From positions 7,501,001-7,565,000 of the forward strand of contig NZ_CP109067.1 in assembly GCF_035917335.1 (NCBI RefSeq): a DNA stretch of 64,000 nt. Direction: 5' to 3'. Shown here one piece after another: positions 16,920-25,142 of this stretch (its first letter is position 1; each line of letters opens with the position of its first letter). Position numbers and translations under genes: made by a program. The notes beneath the pieces were generated by a model. The model saw nothing but the letters and a program-made list of their open reading frames with translations. It searched no databases and was not told where the DNA came from. Source of the DNA: Micromonospora sp. NBC_01813. Lineage in GTDB: Bacteria > Actinomycetota > Actinomycetes > Mycobacteriales > Micromonosporaceae.

Positions 16920-17257
16920 CCGAACGCCACCGTGGCTGGCCCGGCCGGTGGGCGCAGGGCGTCCAGCAGGCGGGTCGCGGTTGCCACCTTGCGGCTCAGT
17001 CGCTGCGTCTCGGCGGCCAACGCGGCGCCGCCTTCGCTGGTGAGCCGGTAGTAGCGGCGAAGCCGCCCGTCGACGGCCTCCTCCCGGTCGACCTGCACCA
17101 GGCCCTCGGCGGCCAGCCGGTCCAGCGCGGCGTAGAGGGTCGCGGCCAGCAGCCGCGTCTCGCCACCGGACAGCTTGGTGACCTGCTGGATCACCCCGTA
17201 CCCGTGTCGGGGCTGGTCCACCAGCGCGGTCAGGATCCAGAACGTCGGTTCTCTCAT
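16916..17257 (-). CDS. PadR-family transcriptional regulator
   Basis: 113 aa from ATG 17257 (REPTFWILTALVDQPRHGYGVIQQV). The winged helix continues LLAATLYAALDRLAAEGLVQVDREE and RRYYRLTSEGGAAL, all hallmarks of PadR repressors, and a short dimerisation helix closes the protein. An upstream extension of the frame has no support. It is co-transcribed with the membrane-protein gene that follows. The region in front, with TATA-rich sequence (17268-17290), is a likely promoter and self-operator. Confidence 0.9.
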   Translation of the reverse strand: MREPTFWILTALVDQPRHGYGVIQQVTKLSGGETRLLAATLYAALDRLAAEGLVQVDREEAVDGRLRRYYRLTSEGGAALAAETQRLSRKVATATRLLDALRPPAGPATVAFG

Positions 17258-17438
17258 CGGACGTGTCACGCGGCAGAATATACAAATGATTTGACTATCG
17301 CGCCAGTGTGATGGTTGGGCGGGCGTCATGGTCGGGGTCGACCTGTGGCGGCTCGCCAACAGTCAACGACGTTCGGTGACTTAGTGCCGCCGCCAGTAAC
17401 CCTCGGTGATGGCCGCGGGGACAATGTCTCTTCAGGGC

Positions 17439-17476
17439 GTATGCCGCTCTGGCATGAATATGCCGGAGCGGCATAC
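17439..17476. repeat. 38-base near-perfect palindrome in the PadR/formamidase intergenic region
   Basis: Arm 17439-17455 starts GTATGCCGCTC and arm 17460-17476 is its reverse complement with one mismatch over 17 bases; the loop is GAAT. It lies in a 434-base gap without a gene, between the PadR start (17257) and the formamidase stop (17692). It could be a transcription terminator or protein-binding dyad. Confidence 0.6.
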
Positions 17477-17582
17477 CGCTCGAACGGAGTACCTCTCCCT
17501 GCGTCAGCCGATGACGGGACTCGCGAGAACTCGATACCACGCACAGTCTGCTGGCCCCGGCTGGGTCGATGTCTCGTCGAGC

Positions 17583-17622
17583 GTGATCCCCTTAGGGGAT
17601 TTTGATCCCGTTAGGGGATCAC
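17583..17622. repeat. Two adjacent palindromes forming a larger 40-base dyad
   Basis: GATCCCCTTAGGGGAT (17585-17600) and GATCCCGTTAGGGGATC (17604-17620) are each palindromic. Together with flanking GTGATC and GATCAC they form one larger inverted repeat. It lies 70-110 bases beyond the formamidase stop, so a terminator for that gene or a double operator is possible. Confidence 0.55.
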
Positions 17623-17691
17623 GTCCGAACGGGGTCCGGCTTCCGGGCGCTGGCTGCCGGGTCGTCGCGGGGGTGCTGTGCGTGCCTCGGC

Positions 17692-18798
17692 TCAGAAGGC
17701 GGCCGGGAAGTCCGCCTTGCGGATCATGCAGTGCACGCCCTTGACCGCGTCGACGACCTGGCTGACCTCGAAGTCGCCGGCGGCGCTCAGGTAGGCCAGG
17801 GCGGTGTCGCGGGGCATGCCCTGGGTGCGGGCCAGGAAGTCGACCGCGGCCCGGACGGCCCGGCGCATCGCCTCGTTGAGGTCGGCGTGCAGGCCGACCG
17901 GGATCCAGTGGGTGTCGGTCTCGGCGAGCGGGGCGTCGCCGGTGCCGATCAGTGCGCCGGCCCGTGCCGCCGGGATGACGGTCAACCGCAGGGTGGCCCG
18001 CAGCGGAGCCTCCAGTGCGGTCAGCGCCACCTCGCCGTCGCCCTGGGCGTAGTGCGGGTCGCCGGCGTAGAAGCCGGCGCCGGGCAGCTGCACCGGCAGG
18101 TAGAGGCTGGATCCGACCTGCAGTTCGTTGATGTCCATGTTGCCGCCGAACGCGCCCGGTGGCACCGAATGCACCATGTCGTCGGTGTCGACGGCGATCC
18201 CCATCAGGCCGAGGAACGGCGCGAGCGGGAACCGGGCGGCCCGGCCGTCGCCGAACGGCAGTACGCCGTACATCCGGCCGCCGCTGGTGACGACCTCGGT
18301 GAAGTGGCAGACGCTGCCGTACTCGCGCGGGTCGCTGCCGGGCCCGGTGTCGACCGGGGTGAGCGGGAACTCGCCGGGCAGCGCGCCGTAGCCGTGCCGG
18401 CTGCTGACGAAGCCGTACGGGGCCCGGATGAGCAGGTCGACGACGTCGACTCGGAGCAGGTCGCCGGGTTCGGCGCCGTCGACGGCGATCGGGCCGGTGA
18501 CCACGTGCGGGCCGTCGTCGTCGTAGTCGTGCGCGACGTCCGAGGCGGCCAGGTCGCGGGAGTCGGTGAGGACCTGATCGGCGGGTACGTCGTACTGCTT
18601 GAGGTAGCCGACCGGGTCGCGGCCCTGGTCTTCGAGGATGCCTTCGTGGCTGAGGGTGTCGATCGTCACGGTCTCGCCGGAGCGCACCCGTAGCACCGGG
18701 GCGTGGCCGCGGTTGGGCAGCCGGCCCCAGAGGCAGGTGTCGGGCGTGGTCGGCAGGTAGTGGGTGCCGGCGATCGGTCCCTGGTGCGGCTGGAGCAT
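17692..18798 (-). CDS. Acetamidase/formamidase family enzyme
   Basis: 368 aa. It matches the FmdA/AmdA family along its length: THYLPTTPDTCLWGRLPNRGHAPVL at the N-terminus, HVVTGPIAVDGAEPGDLLRVDV, GGNMDINELQVGSSLYLPV and GDPHYAQGDGEVALTALE. Such enzymes release ammonia from formamide or short amides in the cytosol. The gene is divergent from the Rieske operon (start at 19047) with a shared 248-base control region, so it probably acts in the same pathway. Formamide is a known product of nitrogen-heterocycle cleavage, which would fit. Confidence 0.92.
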   Translation of the reverse strand: MLQPHQGPIAGTHYLPTTPDTCLWGRLPNRGHAPVLRVRSGETVTIDTLSHEGILEDQGRDPVGYLKQYDVPADQVLTDSRDLAASDVAHDYDDDGPHVVTGPIAVDGAEPGDLLRVDVVDLLIRAPYGFVSSRHGYGALPGEFPLTPVDTGPGSDPREYGSVCHFTEVVTSGGRMYGVLPFGDGRAARFPLAPFLGLMGIAVDTDDMVHSVPPGAFGGNMDINELQVGSSLYLPVQLPGAGFYAGDPHYAQGDGEVALTALEAPLRATLRLTVIPAARAGALIGTGDAPLAETDTHWIPVGLHADLNEAMRRAVRAAVDFLARTQGMPRDTALAYLSAAGDFEVSQVVDAVKGVHCMIRKADFPAAF

Positions 18799-19006
18799 CG
18801 GTTCCTCCGGAAGGGGTACGCAACCCGGCGCGTCCCAGGGGCACGCCGCAGTGCGCGCTGCGGGGCGGCCGGGTGGTGGGTGGATGACCGGATCGTTGCC
18901 GCCGAAACCGCAGGCGCGTATTGCGGAAGTGTTAACAGTGAGTAACCCGATGGCGGAATATGCCCTGCTCTTGACAGGTGGAGGGCCGTGATAGCAGCAT
19001 CGTAGG

Positions 19007-19023
19007 GCGAGATACTGTCTCGC
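19007..19023. promoter_or_regulatory. Inverted repeat upstream of the Rieske operon (candidate operator)
   Basis: GCGAGA (19007-19012), five bases, TCTCGC (19018-19023): a perfect six-base inverted repeat, 24 bases before the dioxygenase ATG. It overlaps TCTCGCATG, also found in the ferredoxin-operon promoter. A TTGACA hexamer lies at 18971-18976. The rest of the 248-base divergent region shows no gene. Confidence 0.45.
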
Positions 19024-19046
19024 ATGACGTAGAAGGCGGTGGGGTG

Positions 19047-20432
19047 ATGACGCAGCAGACGCCGGTGCGGCCGCTCGGCGGGGTCGATGGTGGCGCTTTG
19101 ATCGACGAGGACTGGGAGGCGTACCGCTTCCGGGTGCACCGGTCGGCGTACCGCGACCCGGGTGTCTTCCGCGACGAGATCGCCAAGATCTGGGGCCACA
19201 CCTGGCTGTACCTCGGCCACGAGACGGAGATCCCGAACGCCGGCGACTTCAAGACCCGTACCCTCGGCGGCCGTCCGCTGATCTTCTGCCGCGACTCCGA
19301 CGGCGAGGTGAAGGTCTTCCTCAACGCCTGCACCCACCGGGGCACCATCCTGTGCCGGCACAATGAGGGCAACACCAAGTTCTTCCAGTGCTTCTACCAC
19401 GCCTGGGCGTTCAGCAACTCCGGCGACCTGGCCGCGCTGCCCGGCGACGAGAGCTACCCCGACGACCCCGGCTTCCGTGAGTCGATGCGGCTGCGCCAGG
19501 TGCCGCGCCTGCAGATCCACGAGGGCTTCGTCTTCATCGCGTTCACCCCCGACGTGCCTGATCTGCTCACCCACCTCGGCCCGGCCGCGCACTACATGTC
19601 GCTGACCGCGAAGATCGGCCCGCACGGCATGCAGACCCTGCCCGGCGTGCAGCTCTACAGCGTCAAGGGCAACTGGAAGCTCGCCGTCGAGAACGCCATG
19701 GACGGCTACCACTTCGCGCCGACCCACAACACCTTCGTCGGCTACCTGCGGGAGACCGGCTTCGCCGTAACCGACGACGACCAGTACGCCTACGACCTCG
19801 GCGGCGGCCACGGGCTGCTCGTCCTCACCGGACACAACGGCCGGATCGGCATGGTCTGGGAGCCGCGCTTCGGCGACGAGGAGAAGGCCCGTACGGTCGC
19901 CAAGCGCAACGAGATGATCGCCCGGCTCGGGCCGGAGCCCGCCGCCGAGATCGCCGACGCCAGCCGGATCCTCTTCGTCTTCCCCAACCTGCTGCTGTTC
20001 GACCTGGAGGCGTTGACCATCCGGCAGCTCGAACCGGTCGCCCCGGACCGCACCGACGTGCGGGCCTGGCAGTTCGTCGAAACCGGCGAGCCGGAGTCGG
20101 TGCGTGCGCTGCGGATCAAGACCATGGTCAGCTTCGTCGGACCGGGCGGCCTGGCCACCCCGGACGACATCGAGGCGTACGAGGCGGTGCAGCGCGGCAT
20201 CGTCGCCACCGCCGACTCGGCCGACCCCGCCCACGACTGGAGCGACATGTCGCGCGGCATGGCCAACGAGAAGCAGGGCAACCAGGGCCGCTCCATCGAC
20301 GAGGGTGCGATGCGCAGCTTCTGGCGGCACTGGGCCGACCGGGTCGGCGCGGCCACCGCCGTCGCCGGTGACCCACCGGCCGACCCCGGCGCCCCCGGCC
20401 CGTCCGCCGCCCTCGCCAGCGGGAAGGAGTGA
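19047..20432 (+). CDS. Rieske aromatic-ring-hydroxylating dioxygenase, large (alpha) subunit
   Basis: 461 aa, normal for the family. Rieske ligands: Cys95 and His97 (CTHRG), Cys115 and His118 (CFYHAW). Mononuclear iron ligands His222 and His227 (GYHFAPTH) follow, with bridging Asp219. It inserts both oxygens of O2 into an aromatic ring, using electrons from a ferredoxin and reductase; the nearest candidates are at 8256-9547. The start is ATG 19047; an upstream in-frame ATG at 18978 lacks a ribosome site. The stop is six bases from the beta subunit start, and a ribosome site lies in the stop region. Confidence 0.95.
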   Translation: MTQQTPVRPLGGVDGGALIDEDWEAYRFRVHRSAYRDPGVFRDEIAKIWGHTWLYLGHETEIPNAGDFKTRTLGGRPLIFCRDSDGEVKVFLNACTHRGTILCRHNEGNTKFFQCFYHAWAFSNSGDLAALPGDESYPDDPGFRESMRLRQVPRLQIHEGFVFIAFTPDVPDLLTHLGPAAHYMSLTAKIGPHGMQTLPGVQLYSVKGNWKLAVENAMDGYHFAPTHNTFVGYLRETGFAVTDDDQYAYDLGGGHGLLVLTGHNGRIGMVWEPRFGDEEKARTVAKRNEMIARLGPEPAAEIADASRILFVFPNLLLFDLEALTIRQLEPVAPDRTDVRAWQFVETGEPESVRALRIKTMVSFVGPGGLATPDDIEAYEAVQRGIVATADSADPAHDWSDMSRGMANEKQGNQGRSIDEGAMRSFWRHWADRVGAATAVAGDPPADPGAPGPSAALASGKE

Positions 20433-20437
20433 CCCCG

Positions 20438-20959
20438 ATGACCTCGACGACCAGCGCAGCAGTGGTCAGCGTCGGCACCCGTACGGTGACCCGCGCCGAG
20501 GTGGAGGACTTCCTCTACCGGGAGGCGCAGCTGCTCGACGAGTGGCGCCTCGACGAGTGGTTCACCATGTTCGAGGCCGACGGCCGGATGGAGGTGCCGA
20601 CCACCGACTGGGCCGGCTGGGACGCCACCACCGCCGGCTACTTCGTCTGCGACGACTACGACCTGATCCGGGCCCGGGTGAAGCGGCTCAAGAGCCGCAA
20701 GGCGCACGCCGAGAACCCGCACTCGCGTACCCACCGGATGGTCTCCAACGTGATCCTGCTGGAGGCCGGCGCGGAGACCGTCTGGATCAGCGCCAACTTC
20801 CTGATCCACCGGTACCGCGACAACGGCGCCTACACCTACGTCGGCCGCTACGAGCACGTGCTCAAGGTCGACGACGACGGGCTGCGTTTCCGGGTCCGCC
20901 GCGCCATCCCGGTGATGGAGTCGATGGACCCCGGCGCCCGACTCAGCTTCATCCTCTGA
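20438..20959 (+). CDS. Rieske dioxygenase small (beta) subunit
   Basis: 173 aa, an NTF2-fold beta subunit (VEDFLYREAQLLDEWRLDEWFTMFEADGRMEVP, then HRMVSNVILLE). It stabilises the alpha3beta3 hexamer and often shapes substrate preference. ATG 20438 has a good ribosome site (ggaaggag, 20422-20429) at eight bases; GTG 20429 overlapping the alpha stop is less likely. Confidence 0.92.
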   Translation: MTSTTSAAVVSVGTRTVTRAEVEDFLYREAQLLDEWRLDEWFTMFEADGRMEVPTTDWAGWDATTAGYFVCDDYDLIRARVKRLKSRKAHAENPHSRTHRMVSNVILLEAGAETVWISANFLIHRYRDNGAYTYVGRYEHVLKVDDDGLRFRVRRAIPVMESMDPGARLSFIL

Positions 20960-20969
20960 GCGGGCCCAC

Positions 20970-21275
20970 ATGATCACCCACATCCTGGCGTTCGCGTTCC
21001 GCGACGACCTGCCGGCCGGCGTCGCCGAGTCGGTGCTGGCCGAGCTGGACACCTTCCCGGCCAAGTATCCGGCGATGCGCAACTGGCGCAGCGGAGTCAA
21101 CGTCAGCACCCGCGACACCACGATGACGCACGGCTTCGTCGTGGAGTTCCCCAGCGAGCAGGACCTGCTCGACTACCTGCACAGCGAGTCGCACGAGCGG
21201 TTCGTCCGGGAACGCTGGCGCCCCGTCGTGCAACGCCAGGTCATCGTCAGCATCCCCACCGCCGGGGACGCGTAA
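20970..21275 (+). CDS. Dabb-domain (stress-responsive alpha/beta barrel) small protein
   Basis: 101 aa with the Dabb pattern: ITHILAFAFRDDLP at the N-terminus, AMRNWRSGVNVS in the middle and DLLDYLHSESHERFVRERWRPVV with the conserved histidines toward the C-terminus. Dabb dimers include small aromatic-compound lyases and cyclases. It sits between the dioxygenase and ring-cleavage genes, so it may process an unstable intermediate; the exact reaction is unknown. Confidence 0.87.
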   Translation: MITHILAFAFRDDLPAGVAESVLAELDTFPAKYPAMRNWRSGVNVSTRDTTMTHGFVVEFPSEQDLLDYLHSESHERFVRERWRPVVQRQVIVSIPTAGDA

Positions 21276-21295
21276 CCACCATGAAGGGGTCGCAG

Positions 21296-22189
21296 ATGTC
21301 CACCGAGGCCGCCACCCGCCGTCGCGGGCCCTACGGCATGGAGTACGCCCGGATCGAGGTGCCGGATCTGGCCGCCTCCATCGAGTTCCTGCAGTACCAC
21401 GTCGGCCTGCAATTGGAGCAGCACGACGACGAGTACGCGTTCCTGCGCGCCGACATCGAGCACCACAGCATCGAACTGGTCGCCGCACCACAGCGCACCG
21501 AGTCCTGGACCACGGCGATCGGGTTCAGCGTCGAATCCGACGCCGTCCTGGACGACCTGCGCCAGCGGGTCGTCGCCGCCGGCCACGAGGTCCTCGAACT
21601 GCACGAGCGGATGAAAGGCCTGTGCCAGCGCGGGTTCGCCGTACGCGACCCCAACGGCCTGATCGTCGAACTGTTCACCGAGTTCGTCGAGTACGCCGAA
21701 CCACCGCTGATCGAGCTGCGTCCGGTGGACCTGGTCCACCCGTTCCTGGCCACCGACAAGTACGAGGAGTCGCTCGACTTTTACACGAAGGTCCTCGGCT
21801 TCCTGCCCAGCGACTACGTCGGTGACGTCACCGTCTTCCTGCGCTGCGAGGACCGCTACCACCACAGCCTGGCGTTGCAGCGCAACAAGGAGTTCTACGC
21901 CGCGCACCTGTGCTTCATGATGAAGAGCTTCGACCACGTGATGCGCGGCCGGGCCCGGGCACAGTACAAGAAGGTGCCGATCGCCTCCGACCTGGTGAAC
22001 CACTCGGCGTCGACGTCGATCGCGTTCTACATGCACGACCCGAAGCACGGGCCACGCTACGAGCTCTGCGACCGGCACCGGGTCTTCACGCCTGAGGAAC
22101 ACGAGACGCACCGGGCCCGGCGGATGTCCGTCGACCCGCGCAACATCGACGTCTGGCGGCCGGCCGCCGACGACTGGGGTCGTTTCTGA
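21296..22189 (+). CDS. Type I extradiol ring-cleavage dioxygenase (two VOC domains)
   Basis: 297 aa in two VOC domains, a non-catalytic N-terminal half (about 15-130) and a catalytic C-terminal half (about 140-265). The 2-His-1-carboxylate iron site is complete: His148 (DLVHPFLA), His204 (AAHLCFMM) and Glu256 (RYELCDR). The enzyme should open a catechol-like ring next to its hydroxyls. ATG 21296 has aaggggt (21284-21290) at a suitable distance; ATG 21281 is the alternative. It is the last gene before a strong terminator. Products would pass to the FAH and HpaI-type enzymes at 9.5-12.5 kb. Confidence 0.9.
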   Translation: MSTEAATRRRGPYGMEYARIEVPDLAASIEFLQYHVGLQLEQHDDEYAFLRADIEHHSIELVAAPQRTESWTTAIGFSVESDAVLDDLRQRVVAAGHEVLELHERMKGLCQRGFAVRDPNGLIVELFTEFVEYAEPPLIELRPVDLVHPFLATDKYEESLDFYTKVLGFLPSDYVGDVTVFLRCEDRYHHSLALQRNKEFYAAHLCFMMKSFDHVMRGRARAQYKKVPIASDLVNHSASTSIAFYMHDPKHGPRYELCDRHRVFTPEEHETHRARRMSVDPRNIDVWRPAADDWGRF

Positions 22190-22210
22190 TCATCATCGTC
22201 CAACGGAATG

Positions 22211-22243
22211 AACGACCCCCGGGGAGTATCCCCGGGGGTCGTT
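22211..22243 (+). terminator. Strong hairpin terminator of the Rieske/extradiol operon
   Basis: Arms 22211-22225 and 22229-22243 are perfectly complementary over 15 bases with a GTA loop, starting 21 bases after the extradiol dioxygenase stop. Few Us follow, as is common in actinobacteria. Confidence 0.85.
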
Positions 22244-22299
22244 ATCTCGTGATCCGCGACGGCGCATGGTTGTTGATCAAATAGCGGTGGACACCGCCA

Positions 22300-22410
22300 C
22301 TAACAGACCCAGCCGAGTGCCTTGAGTGACGAGTGCACGAGCAGCACCGACCCGCGCCGTACCCCGAGTGCGGTCAGGTCGTCGGCGAGCGCGGCGCGCG
22401 TGTGCGGCAT
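22300..22410 (-). pseudogene. 5' fragment of an AAC(3)-type aminoglycoside N-acetyltransferase gene
   Basis: Reading the minus strand from ATG 22410 gives a 36-residue peptide: TRAALADDLTALGVRRG, then SVLLVHSSLKALGWVC and a TAG stop at 22300-22302. This is the N-terminal signature of AAC(3)/YokD-family acetyltransferases, which normally run to about 260-280 residues and continue GGxxxV... after WVC. After the stop only a possible GG remnant remains before the terminator of the next operon. Upstream, the frame continues to IDTTMPH, so the start may lie slightly earlier. The fragment cannot be active. Found by translation of a stretch too short for routine calling. Confidence 0.6.
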
Positions 22411-22524
22411 GGTGGTGTCGATCAGTTGACCGTACCTGGGCAAGTGATCGGCCGGCTCGGCCCGCGTTCGACCTGCAACAGTGTCGAGTCTGGACCGTTA
22501 CGCTCCACGCGGATAGTGACGTGC

Positions 22525-24045
22525 ATGAGTGCCGACCGTACGGGGCGGGCGCTGCCGGTCGCTGTCGCCTGGCTGATCCATCCGGTGACGCTGGGCGCGC
22601 TGGTGCTGCTCGTGGTCAACGACCACCTGCTGAAGGCCGCGTACCCGGGGGTGGTGACCGGCAAGCTCAGCGACGTCGCCGGGCTGGTGCTGCTGCCGCC
22701 GTTGCTGGCCACGGTGGCGGCGGCACTGGCCCGGTCGCTGCAAACACACCTGCTGGCCGGTGCCGCACTGCTGGCCGCCGGTACGGCGTACACCCTGGTC
22801 AAGGCCTTTCCGGCGGGCGCGGCGGCGGCTTCGGCGCTGTGGAGCGCGGTGCTCGGCCCGTCGCTGATCCGCGCCGACCTGACCGACCTGCTGGCCCTGC
22901 CCGCGTTGGGTCTCGCCGGGTGGACCTACCGGCGGGCCCGCCGTCGCCCGGCCTCCACCCTGGCGGTACGCCGCCTCGGCGTCCTGGTCGTGCTTCCGCT
23001 CGGGGTGCTCGGGGTGGCCGCGACCTCGCAGGCCGAGTATCCGTACGCCCACTCGGTCGCCGGGTGGGAGGGGCGTCTGGTCGTCGGCCAGTTCGGTGAC
23101 GACGCGCCGACGGCGGATCACGGGCCGACCGACTGGCTGGTCGCCTACGGCGATCCGCCGAGGTGGGTGCCGATGACGCAGGCACAGCGGGAGCGCTTCG
23201 ATGCCGATCGTTCGGCGCTGGTGCTGGACGCGACGAAGGCCTGTGTGCCCGGTGACCTGACCCGCTGCTACCGGCTGGTGCCGGGCCGGTTGCGGGTCGA
23301 GCAGAGCACCGACGGCGGCCGAAGTTGGCGGCTGAGCTGGGAGGTGCCCGAGCGCCAGCGCGGCTATCAGGCCCGGTCCCATCCCGCGCTCGAGGTACCC
23401 GATCGGGACCTGGCGTCGCGGGCCGTGGCGGTCGTCGCCGTCCCGGACGGGCATCAGGTCGCCGTCGCCAACGGCCGGGACGGGATCGCGGTCCGGTCGG
23501 CCGACGGCCGATGGAGCCGGCTCGGCTTCGACGGCCCCGGGTCGTTCACCCAACCGGTCGTTTCGGCGCGGTTCGAGCTGGGGCTGCTGCTGCCGGAGGC
23601 GACCGCCGCAGTGCTGCTCGGCGCGCTGGTGCTTGCGGCCATCGGCTGGCGGGTCCGGCATCGCAACGCGCCACTCGTGCGGTTCCTCCGTGGCGGCGTC
23701 GCTGCCGGGACGGGCACCACCCTGCTGATGTTGCTCGTCTGGGCGACCCACCAGTTCGAATTGGTGTTCGTCGTGCTGGTGTGTTGGTCGGCGGTTGCGG
23801 CCGCCTGGGCGGCGGCGCTCGGGCTGATCCTGCTGCTCGACCAGGTGGGCGGTCTGCGCGGACCACGGATTCTGGCCGCCCTGGCCGCCGCCCCGCTGGC
23901 CGCGACGATCACCTTCCTGCCGTTCGCCAGCTGGTCGACCGGTCTGCTGAGCTACCGGTCGGCGGCGTTGATCGCCGTGACGGTCGCGGTCGTCTCGGTC
24001 GTGTCGGCAGGCCGGCTGGGCGCGCGCTGGGCTGCCCAGGCCTAG
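22525..24045 (+). CDS. Unrecognised membrane protein
   Basis: 506 aa from ATG 22525. The N-terminal part has about five membrane helices between residues 15 and 180 (WLIHPVTLGALVLLVVNDHLLKAAYP first, including a repeated VTGKLSDVAGL segment). A soluble, probably extracytoplasmic region of about 180 residues with DGGRSWRLSWEV, a BNR-like sialidase/Asp-box motif, follows. Five more helices close the protein (about 365-505). No functional family is recognised; the Asp-box suggests a beta-propeller-like outer domain. It overlaps the TIGR03084 gene by four bases tail to tail. Confidence 0.7.
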   Translation: MSADRTGRALPVAVAWLIHPVTLGALVLLVVNDHLLKAAYPGVVTGKLSDVAGLVLLPPLLATVAAALARSLQTHLLAGAALLAAGTAYTLVKAFPAGAAAASALWSAVLGPSLIRADLTDLLALPALGLAGWTYRRARRRPASTLAVRRLGVLVVLPLGVLGVAATSQAEYPYAHSVAGWEGRLVVGQFGDDAPTADHGPTDWLVAYGDPPRWVPMTQAQRERFDADRSALVLDATKACVPGDLTRCYRLVPGRLRVEQSTDGGRSWRLSWEVPERQRGYQARSHPALEVPDRDLASRAVAVVAVPDGHQVAVANGRDGIAVRSADGRWSRLGFDGPGSFTQPVVSARFELGLLLPEATAAVLLGALVLAAIGWRVRHRNAPLVRFLRGGVAAGTGTTLLMLLVWATHQFELVFVVLVCWSAVAAAWAAALGLILLLDQVGGLRGPRILAALAAAPLAATITFLPFASWSTGLLSYRSAALIAVTVAVVSVVSAGRLGARWAAQA

Positions 24046-24839
24046 GCCCCGGCGAACTGTCCCGGCCGGCGGCCGGCTCCGGCGGGCCCCCGGTACGCCT
24101 GTGCGATGTCGAGCCACTGGTCGGCCTCGGCACCCACGGCGGTCAGCGCCAGATCCGCCCGGTGCCGGCGGCGGGTCACCAGCAGGCAGAAGTCCTCGGC
24201 CGGACCGGTGATCCGCTGAGCGGCGTCGGCCGGCCCGAACTCCCACAGCTTGCCCGACGGTGCGGTGATCTCGAACCGGAAGCTGACCTCGGGCACCGCC
24301 AGCCCGCGCGCCAGGTAGCCGAAGTCCCAGGTACGCACGGCGAAACCAACGAGGAATCCGATCCGGTCGGTCCGTTGCGGGCGGACACCGAGCGCGTCGG
24401 CGATGTCCTGGCCGTGGCCGAAGAGTTCCATCATTCCGGCGGCCGCCAGCACCGACGGCGGTAGCGGCCGGACCAGCCAGGGCACGACCTGGTCGGCTGG
24501 CACCGCGGCCAACGCCTTCTCCGCCGCTGTCCGTTCCGCCTGCCACCGGGTGAGCAGCACCGGCGGCGGATCGGCGAGGTACTCCGCCAGGGCGCGGTCC
24601 ACGTTGCCGTTGAAGTCACCGCTCAACCGGGCCGCCATCGCGGTGAAGGCACCCGGGTCGGCCGCAGCCAGCGCCGCCATCCGGAACGTCGCCGCCAGGT
24701 GGGCGATCTGGTGGGCGATGGTCCATCCCGGCGCTGGGGTTTCCAACCGCCACTGGTCCGCGTCCAGGCCGCTCACCAGGTTGTCGACGCCCACGCCTTC
24801 GGCGGAGAGCGCGGAGATCACATCCAAGTCTTGAGGCAT
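24042..24839 (-). CDS. TIGR03084-family DinB/mycothiol-dependent maleylpyruvate-isomerase-like protein
   Basis: 265 aa from ATG 24839, preceded on its strand by a ribosome site (ggaaggg). The N-terminal domain is of the DinB-like metal-binding type used by mycothiol-dependent enzymes: GWTIAHQIAHLA (His43, His47) and ELFGHGQDIADAL (His142) form the expected three-histidine metal site. A C-terminal domain of about 80 residues (FRFEITAPSGKLWEFGPADA) follows. The best subfamily match is TIGR03084. Such enzymes often use mycothiol in isomerisation or S-transfer. It diverges from the DUF5987 and GMC genes, so it could belong to the enediyne locus. Confidence 0.83.
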   Translation of the reverse strand: MPQDLDVISALSAEGVGVDNLVSGLDADQWRLETPAPGWTIAHQIAHLAATFRMAALAAADPGAFTAMAARLSGDFNGNVDRALAEYLADPPPVLLTRWQAERTAAEKALAAVPADQVVPWLVRPLPPSVLAAAGMMELFGHGQDIADALGVRPQRTDRIGFLVGFAVRTWDFGYLARGLAVPEVSFRFEITAPSGKLWEFGPADAAQRITGPAEDFCLLVTRRRHRADLALTAVGAEADQWLDIAQAYRGPAGAGRRPGQFAGA

Positions 24840-24957
24840 GACGGTTCCCTTCCGGTTGTCTGGGATTCGTTGGTTCGCGGCCGGCCGCAGCGGCATGCGG
24901 ATCGCTGGCGACGGATGGCGGTTCGGGTTCCGCATCGAGCCTAAACCGCTGGATGTG

Positions 24958-24983
24958 GTGCGCACGTCTTGCATGTTGCGCAC
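24958..24983. promoter_or_regulatory. Inverted repeat in the divergent TIGR03084/DUF5987 promoter region
   Basis: GTGCGCA (24958-24964) and TGCGCAC (24977-24983) are perfect inverted copies 12 bases apart, in a 303-base divergent gap that holds no gene. The inner 9-mer GTCTTGCAT (24966-24974) also occurs upstream of the MerR gene at 30340-30348. A regulator site is likely from position; which protein binds is unknown. Confidence 0.4.
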
Positions 24984-25142
24984 CTGCCAGAAACCGGCAA
25001 GCAACTGTGAAGATGATGGCTGAGAAAGTTGGGTTCAAAATCAATAGGGCACGGTTCGTCAAATCGACAGTAGGAATTCTCGGTCGGGCGGACGTCGATG
25101 ACCTGCTGCCCAACCCATTCCAGTATTCGCAGGAGGACCTCG

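Noticed and set aside
21296-22189. Two-domain VOC protein as a possible enediyne self-resistance protein
   Set aside because: It has the complete iron site of an extradiol dioxygenase and is coupled to Rieske genes and ended by a terminator before the enediyne locus.
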